Below, one piece after another: positions 10,681 through 22,651 of a stretch of DNA of 64,000 bases (within the stretch, counting starts at the first letter, position 1; each line of letters starts with the position of its first letter). Below the pieces are notes generated by a model. The model did no database searches and was not told the origin of the DNA. It worked only from the letters and a program-made list of their open reading frames with translations. The DNA lies in assembly GCF_000972845.2 (NCBI RefSeq), contig NC_040027.1, positions 12,081,760 to 12,145,759 on the forward strand, read 5' to 3'. This stretch comes from Larimichthys crocea (Eukaryota > Chordata > Actinopteri > Sciaenidae). The translations under genes and the position numbers were made by a program.

Positions 10681-12220
10681 GACCTGATTACCTGTTGCAT
10701 GCTCAAACAAAGTACAGCTGTGGCTGATGGTATTGGTCGTAAATCAAACTACTGAATAAAAATGATTCAAATCTAAATTTTGACTTAATGATGAGCTACA
10801 GGAAAAGTTAAGGCATTAAAAATAAAGAACATCCTTGAGGAGTCATGACTGTACGTACCAAATGAACATTTGTCAACAAATGTGAACCTGAAGAGTGAAA
10901 GTCAGGGGATCACTAAAGGTAAAGATTCATCCTCTGGGAAACTTATAACTCTCCATCTAATAGTTACTGTGGTGTTTTAGTATTGGACCGACAATCCACC
11001 ACTGCCAACCCTAGAGCGAGGCTGCCAGCATGACTGAAATAATAAGAAATATTAAAGAGCTGCAGCATCTGTTAGACTTTAAGGAATTTATTTCTGACCT
11101 TCAGTTACAGAGTTGCACTCATCTATTATTTAAAAATCTCTGAAAGATGACCTTTCCTGGTGACTGAATGAAGATTATTTCACTGAAATGCCGTCTAAGA
11201 AATGATGAATAAAAAACTGTCTTTCTGAGCACAAAATATTCTGTCTTTAAAGCTTATTGCGTTTCAGGGAGCAACCTTTAGACAGGACAGATGAGCACTT
11301 GGTGTTCCTGGCACAAAATCGCTTTGATGAATCAGTTCATCAGTCAAGTTGTCTTGTTTTATGTGCCACAAGTAAAATTCCAAGTAAAGAATGATGGGAG
11401 GAACTGAAAATGCCTAAAGTGGTTTGTAAAGACTTTTATTTATCCTCAAAATGTCATGTTCCCTTTCAGCAGCGTACAAATTGTACCGTTTGATACAGTT
11501 TGGCGGCGGCGTACGGCGAAACAACACGGAGAGTTTCTTCTTTCTTCAGCTGATACGTCGCCTATAATCTTTTTTAAAGGGCAAAGCAAATAGGTTTCAC
11601 ATTATTAAGCTGTAACTCCATTTGTAGCGTCTCCAGTGGCATCATTAGTTAAGGTCCATAAAAATCGTTTTTTTTCCACCTCTGTTGTCTCCATCAGAGT
11701 TTGCAACACCTGGAATTTTGCACTTCATTGAAAGTCATTTTTCCAGTCAGAAGACAATGATAAGGGTAATTTTGATTTGCTGCTAATGCTTTCTGTTCTC
11801 GATCTCAGAGAGATCCTGTTTCCCAAATTTAGACTGGACCGGCCACAGATACATGAATAATAAAATAATGAGCATGATCAGGTTGGCAAGCAGTGGACAA
11901 ACAAAGCCTGGCACTATAATACTGCTGCTGATGTATTCAAGGAAACCCGAGCACACACTGTTCTTAATATTGATTTGAATGTGTTTTTTTTTTCTACAAA
12001 CAAAACTGAACCATGTGTGACTCTGCCTGCCCTGGGCTGATTCTCTGATATTCATTCTTAAGGTTATTTAAGTGTGTTGTTGTTTATCTGTTTTGCATAC
12101 GTAGTTATTTTATGTGTTATGTAGCCTTTAGCAACCGGCTTTGAAAAGTGCAACAAAGATTTTGTTATTAATATTAAAAACAGTCATGACTAATTAATGT
12201 CAAAGCTCACTTGAAAAGTT

Positions 12221-12543
12221 AAGCTGGTGTTTCTCAAGCTTTTTACACCGTGTACCACTTCAGAATATATTAGACTCTACAAGTACCAGAGAAACACTCT
12301 GTTCAACTACAGACAGTTTACACCTGAGGCAGGTTTATTCTTATACGTCTTCCTAATATTTGCCAGAATTTCAGTATTTTTGAATAATTTATTTAACCCC
12401 GACTTAATATCTTTCCATCCTATTTCAGCCCAACATTGACATGACTACCTAGAGCACTGATATCGACAGTAAATATTACAGGAAATGCAATGAGAGAGGT
12501 CACGTACCACCAGTGGTACACGGACCATAGTTTGGGCACCGGT
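12221..12543. mobile_element. MITE-like hAT-type element with degenerate inverted ends
   Basis: The left end 'tggtgtttctcaagcttttt' plus 'acaccgtgtaccact' is an imperfect inverted match to the right end 'accaccagtggtacacggac' plus 'catagtttgggcaccggtta'. This resembles nonautonomous hAT elements of fishes with ends of the type 'cagtggttctcaaac'. It is about 320 bp, AT-rich and has no transposase. No clean 8-bp target-site duplication could be confirmed. Confidence 0.55.
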
Positions 12544-13817
12544 TAACCAGATCAACCTGAAGCTTTGGCATTTAACAGCTAATGTTTTGTGTGGTTGTGT
12601 GGTGCTATAAAAAGCTTATTTCTAATCTATAAGCAGATACATGCACTCTCTCCAAGATTTTGGAGACAGGCGTTCTGGTTTTCGTTTGTAGTACCAGTAG
12701 TATTGATCATATTTAAACAGGCAGATCATCTTTATCAAAAAGGAATCTCATAATTTACTGTTATCGGACAATGATTTAGTTTTGTATCAGCTTTTAAAAA
12801 ATATAATGACGTTTTATAACTTGGCTCAGGAACAAAGATCACACCTCAAACTCATAAATATAAATATCCGTTCACTCTTCTTCTTCTTCCTTTTTTTTTT
12901 CTTTCCCCCCTCTCTCTCTTTTTTGTTGCAAAAACCTGAACCACCAGAGCTCGAATCTTCTCGCCTCCCTCCTGGTTCCCTCTCACCTTCCTCCCAGTCC
13001 ATCTCCAAACTCCTACAGTACATCCATTTGTTCACAACCCTGATTTCTTCCCTCACCCCTCCTACAGCACATATCCTTACCGCTGTGCTCTTTGTCAGTG
13101 AATCTGCATTCATATGCAGATTTTACTCGAAATGTGTCTTGTCATGCATAAGAAGCTGTTAATCGGACTGCGGGGGAAGTCTTTGTAATCAGTTATCCGT
13201 TTTTTTTGGATGTTCGCTTGCTCCACTGGAAGCCTCAAAACATTGGCGGTTACCCCCAGAGGCGATAGCTGATGGGTTTCTGGATTCATAAACAGCAAAC
13301 CCTGTGCAAAAATCAAAGCAACGCTGCAGCTGCAGCTCAGAAAAAGGATGAGTGTGATGAATTTCAGTAAAATACTAATGATAAGAGCTTGAAATAATCA
13401 AACTTCGAGTCATTCCCACTGCACAGGGCTTAAAGAAATCATAAAGAAAGCTCCATGTGACTGGATCCATATTTAAAAAGTCTCTTTTAACTTCCTCTGT
13501 CACTCTTCAGGACACTTAAAACCAACCTGATTTGTTTGTGCCCTATATTAACTCACTTGTGTCACCCACCTGTCACTTGTCTGTCACTCACGCTGTCGTG
13601 AGACCGTTTTAAATTTGCAGCCCGATTACTTTTGACCTCGTTTTGTATGTTAATTCAGCACAGAGAGTTGAGCGAGCCGCTCAGAAAAACAAACAAACAG
13701 CTCATCTAAATGAGTACAGAAAAGTAATTTGACTGGCACGAATACACAGATGACACAGCTCCTGTCCTGAGAAGTCAAACACCAGTGGAGGAAGACGCCT
13801 CCTCTCACTGTGGATGT

Positions 13818-13831
13818 ATATATATATATAT
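13818..13831. repeat. Short (TA)n run
   Basis: About seven TA units in AT-rich intergenic DNA; nothing else is associated with it. Confidence 0.8.
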
Positions 13832-14019
13832 GCTTCTTATCAATATTTTTAGATTAATTAATTGATCACATGACTACTGTACTGATTTCTTCAGTTCTAA
13901 GGAGCTTTGCAGTGTTTTGGTTCTTGGCTTAACCATGTTCACTGCAAGATAGCGCTACCTGTAATAGTCTGTGATCGGTTCAGACATGAGCTCATAAATT
14001 GGAGCCTGCCAAGATGGGT

Positions 14020-14550
14020 TCTCACCAAGCAGCAACCTCCATGGCTGGGAAATTAAGCCGCGAAAAACTGCAGTTCCTCAAACGGGCTGGCTACACAACA
14101 AGCCAGTCTCCATAAGTCCCCATGTTAAGATGCCCAACTTCACCGCAGAGATAAACATCCACCATTCCCCCACCGAGACTCTCAACTCCCTCCTGATTCA
14201 CTTCTGTCTCCCCATCGCCAGCTAACACCGGACAACCTCTGAACTCCTCTAATCCTCCTACAGCACATCATCTCGGTTCAACCTCATCCATCCACCTGTC
14301 TAAACTTAAATTAATGTTGGCGTGGTCCTTGTTAGTGGATTAAGGCATAAGGTTTTGCATAATTAACAGCGTGGCCGCTTTGATTGACGGGCAGGTGCCA
14401 TTACATCACAGGTGGATTGTTTGAGCACCCAGGCATCACTGAACCCGCCTCAGGTCTGCAGATGATCCACGTCTTTGCAGATTTTTTAGATTAGCCGGGA
14501 GGCGACAGAAGCAGGACATAGCGGCGGCCAAACAATGAGCTGAAACTCTG
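14020..14550 (+). repeat. Repeat family A, copy 4, interrupted
   Basis: The left part is at 14020-14160 ('gaaaaactgcagttcctcaa', 'tctccataagtccccatgtt') and the right part at 14335-14550 ('gcataattaacagcgtggcc', 'gatgatccacgtctttgca', 'gattagccgggaggcgaca'). Between them about 170 bp of C-rich sequence (14160-14333) replaces the usual middle part of the family. This is either an insertion plus deletion or a different subfamily. Confidence 0.65.
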
Positions 14551-16734
14551 TGGAGCCGAGGGAAGCTGCAGATTTCAGGTGATAATTCTCACCTTCTCAT
14601 AGATTCATCACTACAGCTGACACCTCTCACATTTCACACATTATTATTATTATTTTTAGAAAAATATCTATTAAAGTCACTTCACGTAATTATTTTAAAG
14701 ATCAAGTATTTTTCATTTGACAGTGTTTGTTGTCTCTGAGAGACTCTCAGCCTGAAGTGCTGCTACTGTTCTGTTTTGAATCCTTAAAAACTGAGGGCCG
14801 GGCTTCGACCTCATTGACTGCTGTGTCAGTATCTGCCTAATGGACAAAACATTTTCAATGACAATACTTGAAACACAATCCACTCTTTTCCACCAGCCCT
14901 TCAAAACTGACAATATCGAGATGTTCCCAGAGTTTCTAGCACAGTGATTCGGAAACATGATGGACACGTACTCAGTTGTACATGTTGCCGAACATTGCAG
15001 CAGAGTTTACATCAGCCCACTGAGACCACACATCTTCCTGAAAACACACAGCTACCTACACTTTCACACGCATGCACACATCGCCTGGAGGGACTTAATA
15101 ATGTATCAACTAACCAACAGTGTCTCGTGGTTTTTGTTTCTGCCGTGTGTAGTGACCTCCACGACCCCAGCACTCCCACCACGAGTCAAAGGTTTCAGAA
15201 AATACTCAGCAAGTCTTATTTTTCTGCACCCGCGCACACACTGTGATAGTTTTTTTTATTACTCATCTCTCAGCACAGCACGGCATGTTTAACAGTGAGA
15301 CCTGTAGATACAGTGAGGGTCTGTTCTGAGTTGTATGTTGTAATTGAAATGGGAGAGAACCAGCTGAGGGAGTGGATGCTTTCTCGCTGATATAACATCT
15401 GCCACGAACTGAAAGACGGGAGTCCCAACGCAAGGTAAAAAAAAAGTCAAACATTTATAACGGCATGAAGAAGAAGAAGAAACCACGACCCCTCAAGGAG
15501 CTATATTGATTCCTGAGCCAGCCAGTCGAAGCGTGAAAGTTGCTGTTAGGCAAACACGTGTGTGCAAACATGTTATCAGTAAAGAGCATATTGCAATATC
15601 GATGGGTGTTTATCCCTTATAGTCTGGCACAAACAGCATCAAGCCAAGGATTTGAAACGACTTTATGTCTCCCGTTTCCAGAGATTTATGTTGGCTTCAG
15701 TGTGTATTAAATCAGCCTTCTTGTCCAAGCTGGGGAAACCATTACACTATCAGTTTGACCTTTTCTATTTTCAGAATATTCTGTTGTGATAATGTCACCC
15801 CGTCCTCCAGCTCGCAGGAAAGCCAATTTTTCACGTGGTGGTTTTGAAGGTCTACATCTCACTGCTCTCCATCCACAAGTCTTAGCCCGAGGCACCCATA
15901 GTATTATAAGACCGTCTCGTAGGTGGTATAAAACCGTGCATGCTCTGAAGAATCTAAGGTTCAGCAAACATCTATCCAACAGGAACATTCCCGGATTTAT
16001 CTAAAAATGTTGTGCTGCCACAGGCAGAGATATTGTCTTTAACAGTGACAGCGTATTTCTGCACATACTTACAATAACAAATTGCTCCACCATCACTTGT
16101 ACCCCCCCCCCCCTCCAAGTGCAGTCACTGATATTCCCAGACAGCACAGGGGGTTTTTAAGGATAAGGCTGTCTGTGCTAATATCCAATCGAAACAGCCC
16201 CAAACATATAGAGCACGGGTTTAAGTGAATTTGCTGAACAAAGTGCCACTGTTACGCACACAGAACAAATAACTATGTCATGGCTAAATTGGTTTATTAC
16301 TCAGGAGGAACATCAGACGTAGAGCATTAGCTTGGTGGCTATGATAAAAAAAAAAATCAGACCTGATCAAAGTGCAATCTGCCTTTTCATATCCTCCTGC
16401 AGTCTGTGCAGTCCTGTCACATGGTTTACAGAAGAGAAGGTACAAACCAGAGACATGTCATCCTTTAGGGGTGAAACACAGTCTTTAAAGCAGCATTGCA
16501 TAGAAACTGGGATTTATTTATTTTTTTATACTACTGTAGTAAATATGGACAGCTGTACACGTGTATTTGTTAGGATTATTTGACTTTGCGAGCGAAGCCG
16601 CAGTGAAGGCCATAACGTGACTTTGGATTAAAAGGGTTGATCCGTGGTCTGCTACTGGGACGCAATGATCCCAGGATACATCACTGAGGATGCGTCCCAG
16701 TGCAGCCATGAGATGTTTATGGCACACAGATCAA

Positions 16735-16945
16735 AAATTAAGCCAAACATCAAGCAAGATCAAAAACACAAGACACAGATACTCATCCAGTGCCTTTTTG
16801 CTCTATCAGTCTCACCTTTTCTCTTCTTAGCTTCTTCCCTCACTGTTCCGTTCTGTGTTTTCTTCTGTCCATAGAGGCCTCTGAGCCCGATTACGTTGCC
16901 TACTTGCCCAGCTCCTGTTCTGGCATGACAGCAGCTCCGACCTGT
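16735..16945 (-). repeat. Repeat family B, copy 2 (partial)
   Basis: The reverse complement matches 23700-23990: 'agccaaacatcaagcaagat', 'cttttctcttcttagcttc', 'tacttgcccagctcctgttc' and 'tggcatgacagcagctcc' are all present. Distal sequence is missing. Confidence 0.65.
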
Positions 16946-16949
16946 GGCT

Positions 16950-17030
16950 CTTTCCCGCATGTCATTCCCCATCTCTCACTCTCTCTCTCCCAAAAATTCC
17001 TGTCACTCTTCAGCTGTCTCTGTCAAAGAA
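16950..17030 (-). repeat. Repeat family C fragment
   Basis: 'catgtcattccccatctctc', 'actctctctctcccaaaaa', 'tcctgtcactcttcagctgt'. This is the reverse complement of the unit at 48590-48670. It is a short dispersed piece, abundant in fish genomes from general knowledge, and it abuts family B copy 2. Confidence 0.55.
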
Positions 17031-19059
17031 AATCTAAAAAAGTTGCACAATGTTGCTTTAAACTAAGATTTAAAAAATTAAGAAATTCAAATAGACACAC
17101 TCTCTATGTCTCTGTATGTGTCTAGCATATAGAGACAACAGCTTTGTGTTTTGAGTTTGCACATCCTTTAAAATGAATGAAGGGAAATCATGTGGGGTCC
17201 CTTCATATACAAGAGGTGTCACTGAAGATTTCTGAGGCTGTCTACTGCGACCAGTGCCAGAGTCACTTTGTGCCACTTTAAATCATTGTCTTCCTGTGAG
17301 GCTGAATGTTTCGCTGCAGAACTGTTTAACCTATAGCCCTGTTTGTCATTGGCCTTTCACAGCACGTCCAATCAGATTGCAGCTAACCAAGAGGCTTGAA
17401 CAGGTCTGGAAATTACAAGAAATTTTACCATCACTGGATTTAGTACAAAAGATGGCACACAAGTTGTCAGCTTCTTGTATCACGTAGCAAACAGATAACT
17501 AGATGTCTTTAATTTTCAGGGAGAAGAATTCAAAAGTACAATTCATTATGTAAATCATGACAACTCAAACGTAGGCCTCCGCAGGGGAAGCCACTCACGT
17601 TAATCAGCAGTGTGTGTCAGACATAAAAGCTTAATTACCTCATGCTCAGGAGAGGCGTCTGCTTCTAAAACAGATTCAACAGATTTCTGTGACACTTCCT
17701 GAGAGGTTAGGCGACGGGCCAGAACAGAACAAGACAGTTTTTGGTGTGGTTAGCGCCACCATGTGGCCATTTATGAAGCATGTCTGGTCATAACTTGAAT
17801 TTAAAACTTTAAAGGTGAAGAAACTTCAAACTTTTTTCATTGAATAGTTTGCAAACACAAATATCATCCAAACTTCACCATATTTGATACGTAATATATT
17901 TGGATAATCCCGTATGTCTTTAGTTGTCCACACAGTTTTCCTATGGCTGCCAAATTAATTGTGTTCATGTGTTCATAATGCCATAAACTCTTAAAGTATT
18001 GTACAAATGCAACTGAATTTAGTACAAAGAAAATATAATGTAATCATATTTAAAGAACAGGTGCAGGTTAGTTTCAGCTATATGCATTTAAATGACTATA
18101 CCTCCTCACGACTCTTTAGAGAGGATGTAGGTATTTCAGAAAACGTTATATATTTCTGACACAGATCTAAACATTCTCTTAATTTAAACAAATCATCCTT
18201 GTAGAAGTCATTCATCCTCTGAGTGCCTTTTAAGCTTAATTTTATGCATCACATTTCCTTTTATCCTTGAAGCTGCCGTGCTCTTTCTTGCTTTTTCTCT
18301 TGTGTCACCCACATCCTACCTCGCCATCCGATGTAAAATATGTTAACAAAGGACATCCATCCAGGATTTGAGACATCATGTAATGTGTCAGGAACGGCTG
18401 AAAAATATAATAGAAAACAAAAAAACAGATCTTGCACAGTTATATATGTAAAAGGAGTCTAATAACAGGACAATATGCCAGCTCCAGTAATTTTCTCTAT
18501 ACGGTGTAAGCCCATGAGCTTCACATATCTGCACATATCTTTGATTGTACAGTACATGTACACCTTTCATGCAAGGCATCCCAAAGTGTTTCACTGAGCA
18601 GAAAAGACAACAATGAAAATAATTTTGCAAAAATAGATAACACATTAATAAAAGTTGGTCATACAATGATAAAATGTTAGAATAAATAAAGGCAATAAGA
18701 AGAACCAGTGCAAAGTAATCAAGGACCAATCAAATGTTAAAAAGCAAATCCATTAGGTGAATATACACAATGGATAAGAATTACCAGAGAGGATGATCAA
18801 GGCTTAAAAGCTCAGCAGTAAATAACGATCTGTGACATATAAATAATATAAAAAGCCAGAATAAAAAGATAAAAAGTCTTCAGGTGTCTAGCAGACACAC
18901 AGTGGCTGAAGGCGGAGCCCCCAGCTGCAAAGGATCTGAGAGACCTGCTGGGTACAGATCTATACACTCCTGTAATAAATAATACCTCTGTAAATTTATT
19001 TTAATATACTGCTGTCCAATTTGACATCACAAAAAAGCACAACCTCAAAACAGACCAGT

Positions 19060-19415
19060 AACACACAGAGGCAGCTTTGTGAAGAGTTAAATTGGCTGCA
19101 GATCCGTGAAGATGTTTCACTTCTCATCCTAAAGGTTTCTTCAGTTATGACTGGTTTGGGACTCCAGGTACTAACTATTGCCCCAGACGACACAGCTCCC
19201 AGGATAACAGAGACACACAAAACCCACCAAATAACAGTTCTTTAACTGGTAGGAGACTCTGGGGAAAACCCGCTGGAGGTACTACATATATAGCCCATTG
19301 GGATCCCCGAGGAGGATCTGGAATATGTTACTATGAAGAGGCACGTCGGGAAAGTCCAGGTAAACCTGCTGCCAAGGCGACCTGACCCCGGATAAGTGGA
19401 AGAAAATGTCGAGCT
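19060..19415 (+). repeat. Teleost retroelement 3'-tail fragments
   Basis: Two recognisable stretches. Near 19085-19150, 'gaagatgtttcacttctcat' plus 'cctaaaggtttcttcagtt' has the form often seen in fish retroelement tails. Near 19300-19405, 'ccccgaggaggatctggaat' followed by 'gacctgaccccggataagtg' plus 'gaagaaaatg' matches the common fish tail pattern ending 'ccccggataagcggaagaaa'. The fragment is diverged and no ORF survives. Confidence 0.5.
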
Positions 19416-20043
19416 GACCAAGATTTAACCCTTCTCAAAGGAAGATGACCCGGATGACTGAGAACCTTCACAGATTAAGTAAGGCAGCATTGCAGTGTTG
19501 GTGCACGGCATTAAATTACATTGTACAGCTGCTTCTGTGCACCGTTGTGATGATTTGATTTGTGAAACGCAGGTGTAACTAATAACGTTAATGCTCCCAT
19601 TTAGGTCCAGCATCAGGTCGGGCATGAGGTCTTCTGGCTCACACACACACACATGCACAGTTTGTTGCAACAGAGTCATCATTAACGTTATTGATTACAC
19701 CTCCAGCGTGCGCATATCCACAGCGAGAAAGGTCTATTTTTCTTCTTGACATACATGTAGGTGTGCAGCCCAAGTCTTGTTTACTCAAATCATTTCAGCA
19801 CAGCGAACTGTCAAAAAACAAGGTCATCCCTCTGATGTAAAAATACTTTCCAAGCTTCCAGTCGACATTCACACCCAACCTCACACATCCACTGCACTCC
19901 ATATGTGAACAACGCACTGAACTAAGATGAATTTTCATCATTTACACTGATTTCTTCTTATTATTTTTTGCACCAAACAAGCATGTTCCCTCACATGTGA
20001 ACACAAAGCTTCATTAATAATGGTTTGTTGATATTTCAGTAAA

Positions 20044-20122
20044 TTGTTCAGCCCTTGCGCTGGCATGCAAATGAACCTAAATTGTTGTTCAGCCCTTGCG
20101 CTGGCATGCAAATGAACCTAAA
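20044..20122. repeat. Two-copy 41-bp tandem duplication with octamer motifs
   Basis: A 38-bp unit at 20044-20081 is repeated without mismatch at 20085-20122 (period 41). Each unit contains the octamer ATGCAAAT (20065-20072 and 20106-20113), the consensus for POU-domain factors. The perfect identity implies a recent duplication. A regulatory role is inference only. Confidence 0.7.
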
Positions 20123-20899
20123 TTGGCTGTAGATGATGTGAACACTTATAAGGAGTTAGTTGGCACCATTAAATGGGCTTTTATTATCTGTGTTTGACGT
20201 TAGCGTTTATGAAAAGACAAAGCTGGGAACTCCAACAGAGCCTCTATAGAGTGTGTAGGAAGAAAGAAGGTAAATAAAATAAGAAATGTCGGAGGAATGC
20301 TTCGTGGAGAAATGTTCTGCCTGTCAATCAACCTGTCACTGGCAGCAAACTTGGCATTAAAACAACAACATGTGGCACAACATCTTCATCCCATTCTGGA
20401 TGTCAACAATGTCATAGCCCCCAGCTCAGAAACACAAATATTTTGTCTCCTTGTTAGTGAGAAATTATGTAATATTTTCAGTAATGTTTACTCTATACAT
20501 CTGTATGATGAAACTGCACCACATGTCTGAAGTCCTGTCACCATCCATGAATGCAGCATGAAATTCCTGTCGTGTCTTTTAAATAAATAAATCATCTAAA
20601 TTATCATTAAGGTTAATTAGCTTCAAAGCGCACACTCCTCATCTTCCTGACAGGGAATTAAAAGATAACAAACAACCACAGTCAGTTTTTATGCCATCAT
20701 CTCCGCTTGGTCTTCACACACGGCTCGAAAAAAACAACAACACCTACATCTCAATGCCGTTTCACACTCAAACATTTTTCCTCACAAATTACAGACAGCA
20801 GAGCAGGTGAGCAGTTTTACTGTAAGTTATCGTCATCATTATTCTCCAGGACATTTCATAGGAAGATAAAAGATCCAGATCCTTGTTCAGTCCAAGCGA

Positions 20900-21115
20900 C
20901 AGCGGAAGTACCAGAAACTGCAGTTCCTCGAATGGCCACTTGAGGCTGGCTCCAGAAGTGAGTCAGTCTCCATAAGCCTCCATGTTAAAATGTCTCAGGT
21001 CCAATGATGAATCCATGTTATTGCTAATTTTTAGATCAGCTGGGAGGTGAAAGAGACAGGACTGCCAACATGATGACAGCCCGAGCCACCGTGCTCAATG
21101 CTGCAATTGTCTTGA
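20900..21115 (+). repeat. Repeat family A, copy 5 (internally deleted)
   Basis: The left end ('gaaactgcagttcctcgaat', 'gaggctggctccagaagtga') runs straight into the right end ('ttagatcagctgggaggtga', 'caggactgccaacatgatg'). The central 250 bp seen in copy 2 are missing. Confidence 0.65.
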
Positions 21116-22651
21116 GGCAGGTCCTCATGACGGGAACATTGAATTTTTAATAAATCATTGCAGACTTGATGTGGGAACTGATTTTTTTCTTTGGGTCTGT
21201 ACTTTCAGGGGTTTTGATTCCCTGCACCACAAAAGAGACCAAGCGAGTGGTGTGCATGTTTCCTTCTACTCATCTCCAACCTAATAAAGAAACTTCCGAA
21301 ACTCAATCAAGAAAAATCCCTGTGCCAAGTTGTCGTTAACATTACAAACCGTCACGGGACGTGCACGGCCCTGAACAGGAGGACGTGATTAAAACCACAC
21401 AGAACAACATAAGTACCCATCTACTGAGTATCATTGATATTGGTGTGGTGCCTGCACAGAGCCCAAAGGATACAAAAGACAATACCCACTCCAACAACAG
21501 TCTGCTCAACCTGAATGTCAGTCCACCGACTAACTAACTGTTCAGCACTTCACTCAGCTTTGATGAAATGCTCGGAGCTGTTGTAAATTTTCTCATGAGT
21601 TGTGCTGGTTGTTCTTCCTCTTGTACCACTCTGCTCTTCGTCTTATCATCAGAAGATACGTCTTCTCCTTTTGGTGGCTCACAATCCTGTGAAAAGACTT
21701 CTTGAATTTGGCATTTTAAGTGGTGAACGCTGTTATCTTTATAGTCCTTAATTCATTTCTAATTAAATTTGCCGTTGGCGAGGGACGCAATTTCACAAAC
21801 AGAGAATACAGCTCCGTCATGCACTGAAGTAATGTTTTAAATTGTGTACAAATACAAGCGCATGTAGGTGTTCTTTTATTCTACCCAGAGGCTGCAGATG
21901 AATCATGCAGACCCCAAACTTCCTCCTCTTTTGATAAAATGCTGTTTAAAAGTTTGAAAAGTGACTCAATCACTAACTCTACCACCAGCAGCAGCGGTTT
22001 TTCTTCTCTACCCTTGACGCACTCGACCTCGCAGCTTCCAACATGGCAGCACGACCTTGTATCCATTGGCAACCCGTGGCAAATAAACATTTTCATGACA
22101 CCAGCAGCAGAAATAAACTGTTACATCAATAAATCACCAGACTACAGACGACACATTGGAAATAATTGTTGTTTTTAATGATACATGTAGCAGTATTTGG
22201 ACATTCAAATAAAATAATTCTGATTGCCAACAAGTGGCAAAGTAAACAAAATAAATATATCGCATATATATATAAATACAAAACTTCTCAATGTAGAGAC
22301 TGTCTTTATAAACTTCTTTTATTTTTTATTAATTTATTTTTATATTACATCACTTCTGTATATTGTATAACCTTGGCACAAGGTGTAAACTAATACTGTT
22401 TTTTTTTACAGAATATATAAAAGTTTCTGTCAATTCTGAGTTCTGACCCACAAACATCACATTCTTTTAGATGTTTTATGATTTGGATTAGGATTAGTTG
22501 TCTCTCTGTAGTCATTGGGAATGTTGAAATTGTCCTGCACTGTTGTGTCATGCCTTTGTGAACTTAAACACTAGCTTTCCATATAAATTACGTAGCGAAA
22601 TGGAGTCAGAATAGGATATAGAGAACGATATTCGGTGTCAGTTTGGAATCA

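Larger units (their letters stand above)
5771..22300. other. Intergenic desert between hrh3 and tgm1-like
   Basis: About 17 kb in which no protein-coding exon with recognisable homology and splice sites was found on either strand. ORFs of 60-130 codons occur but have no family features and no supporting junctions. It contains repeat copies A (6925-7260, 14020-14550, 20900-21115), B (9950-10680, 16735-16945), C (16950-17030), a MITE-like element (12221-12543), a LINE tail (19060-19415) and a 41-bp tandem duplication (20044-20122). The stretch from about 8440 to 9470 is free of recognised repeats and could hold regulatory sequence, but nothing specific is seen. Confidence 0.6.

Noticed and set aside
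12826..13113. Charged Lys/Arg/Glu-rich minus-strand ORF
   Set aside because: It arises from a pyrimidine-rich plus strand (T and C runs); no splice sites or homology support it.
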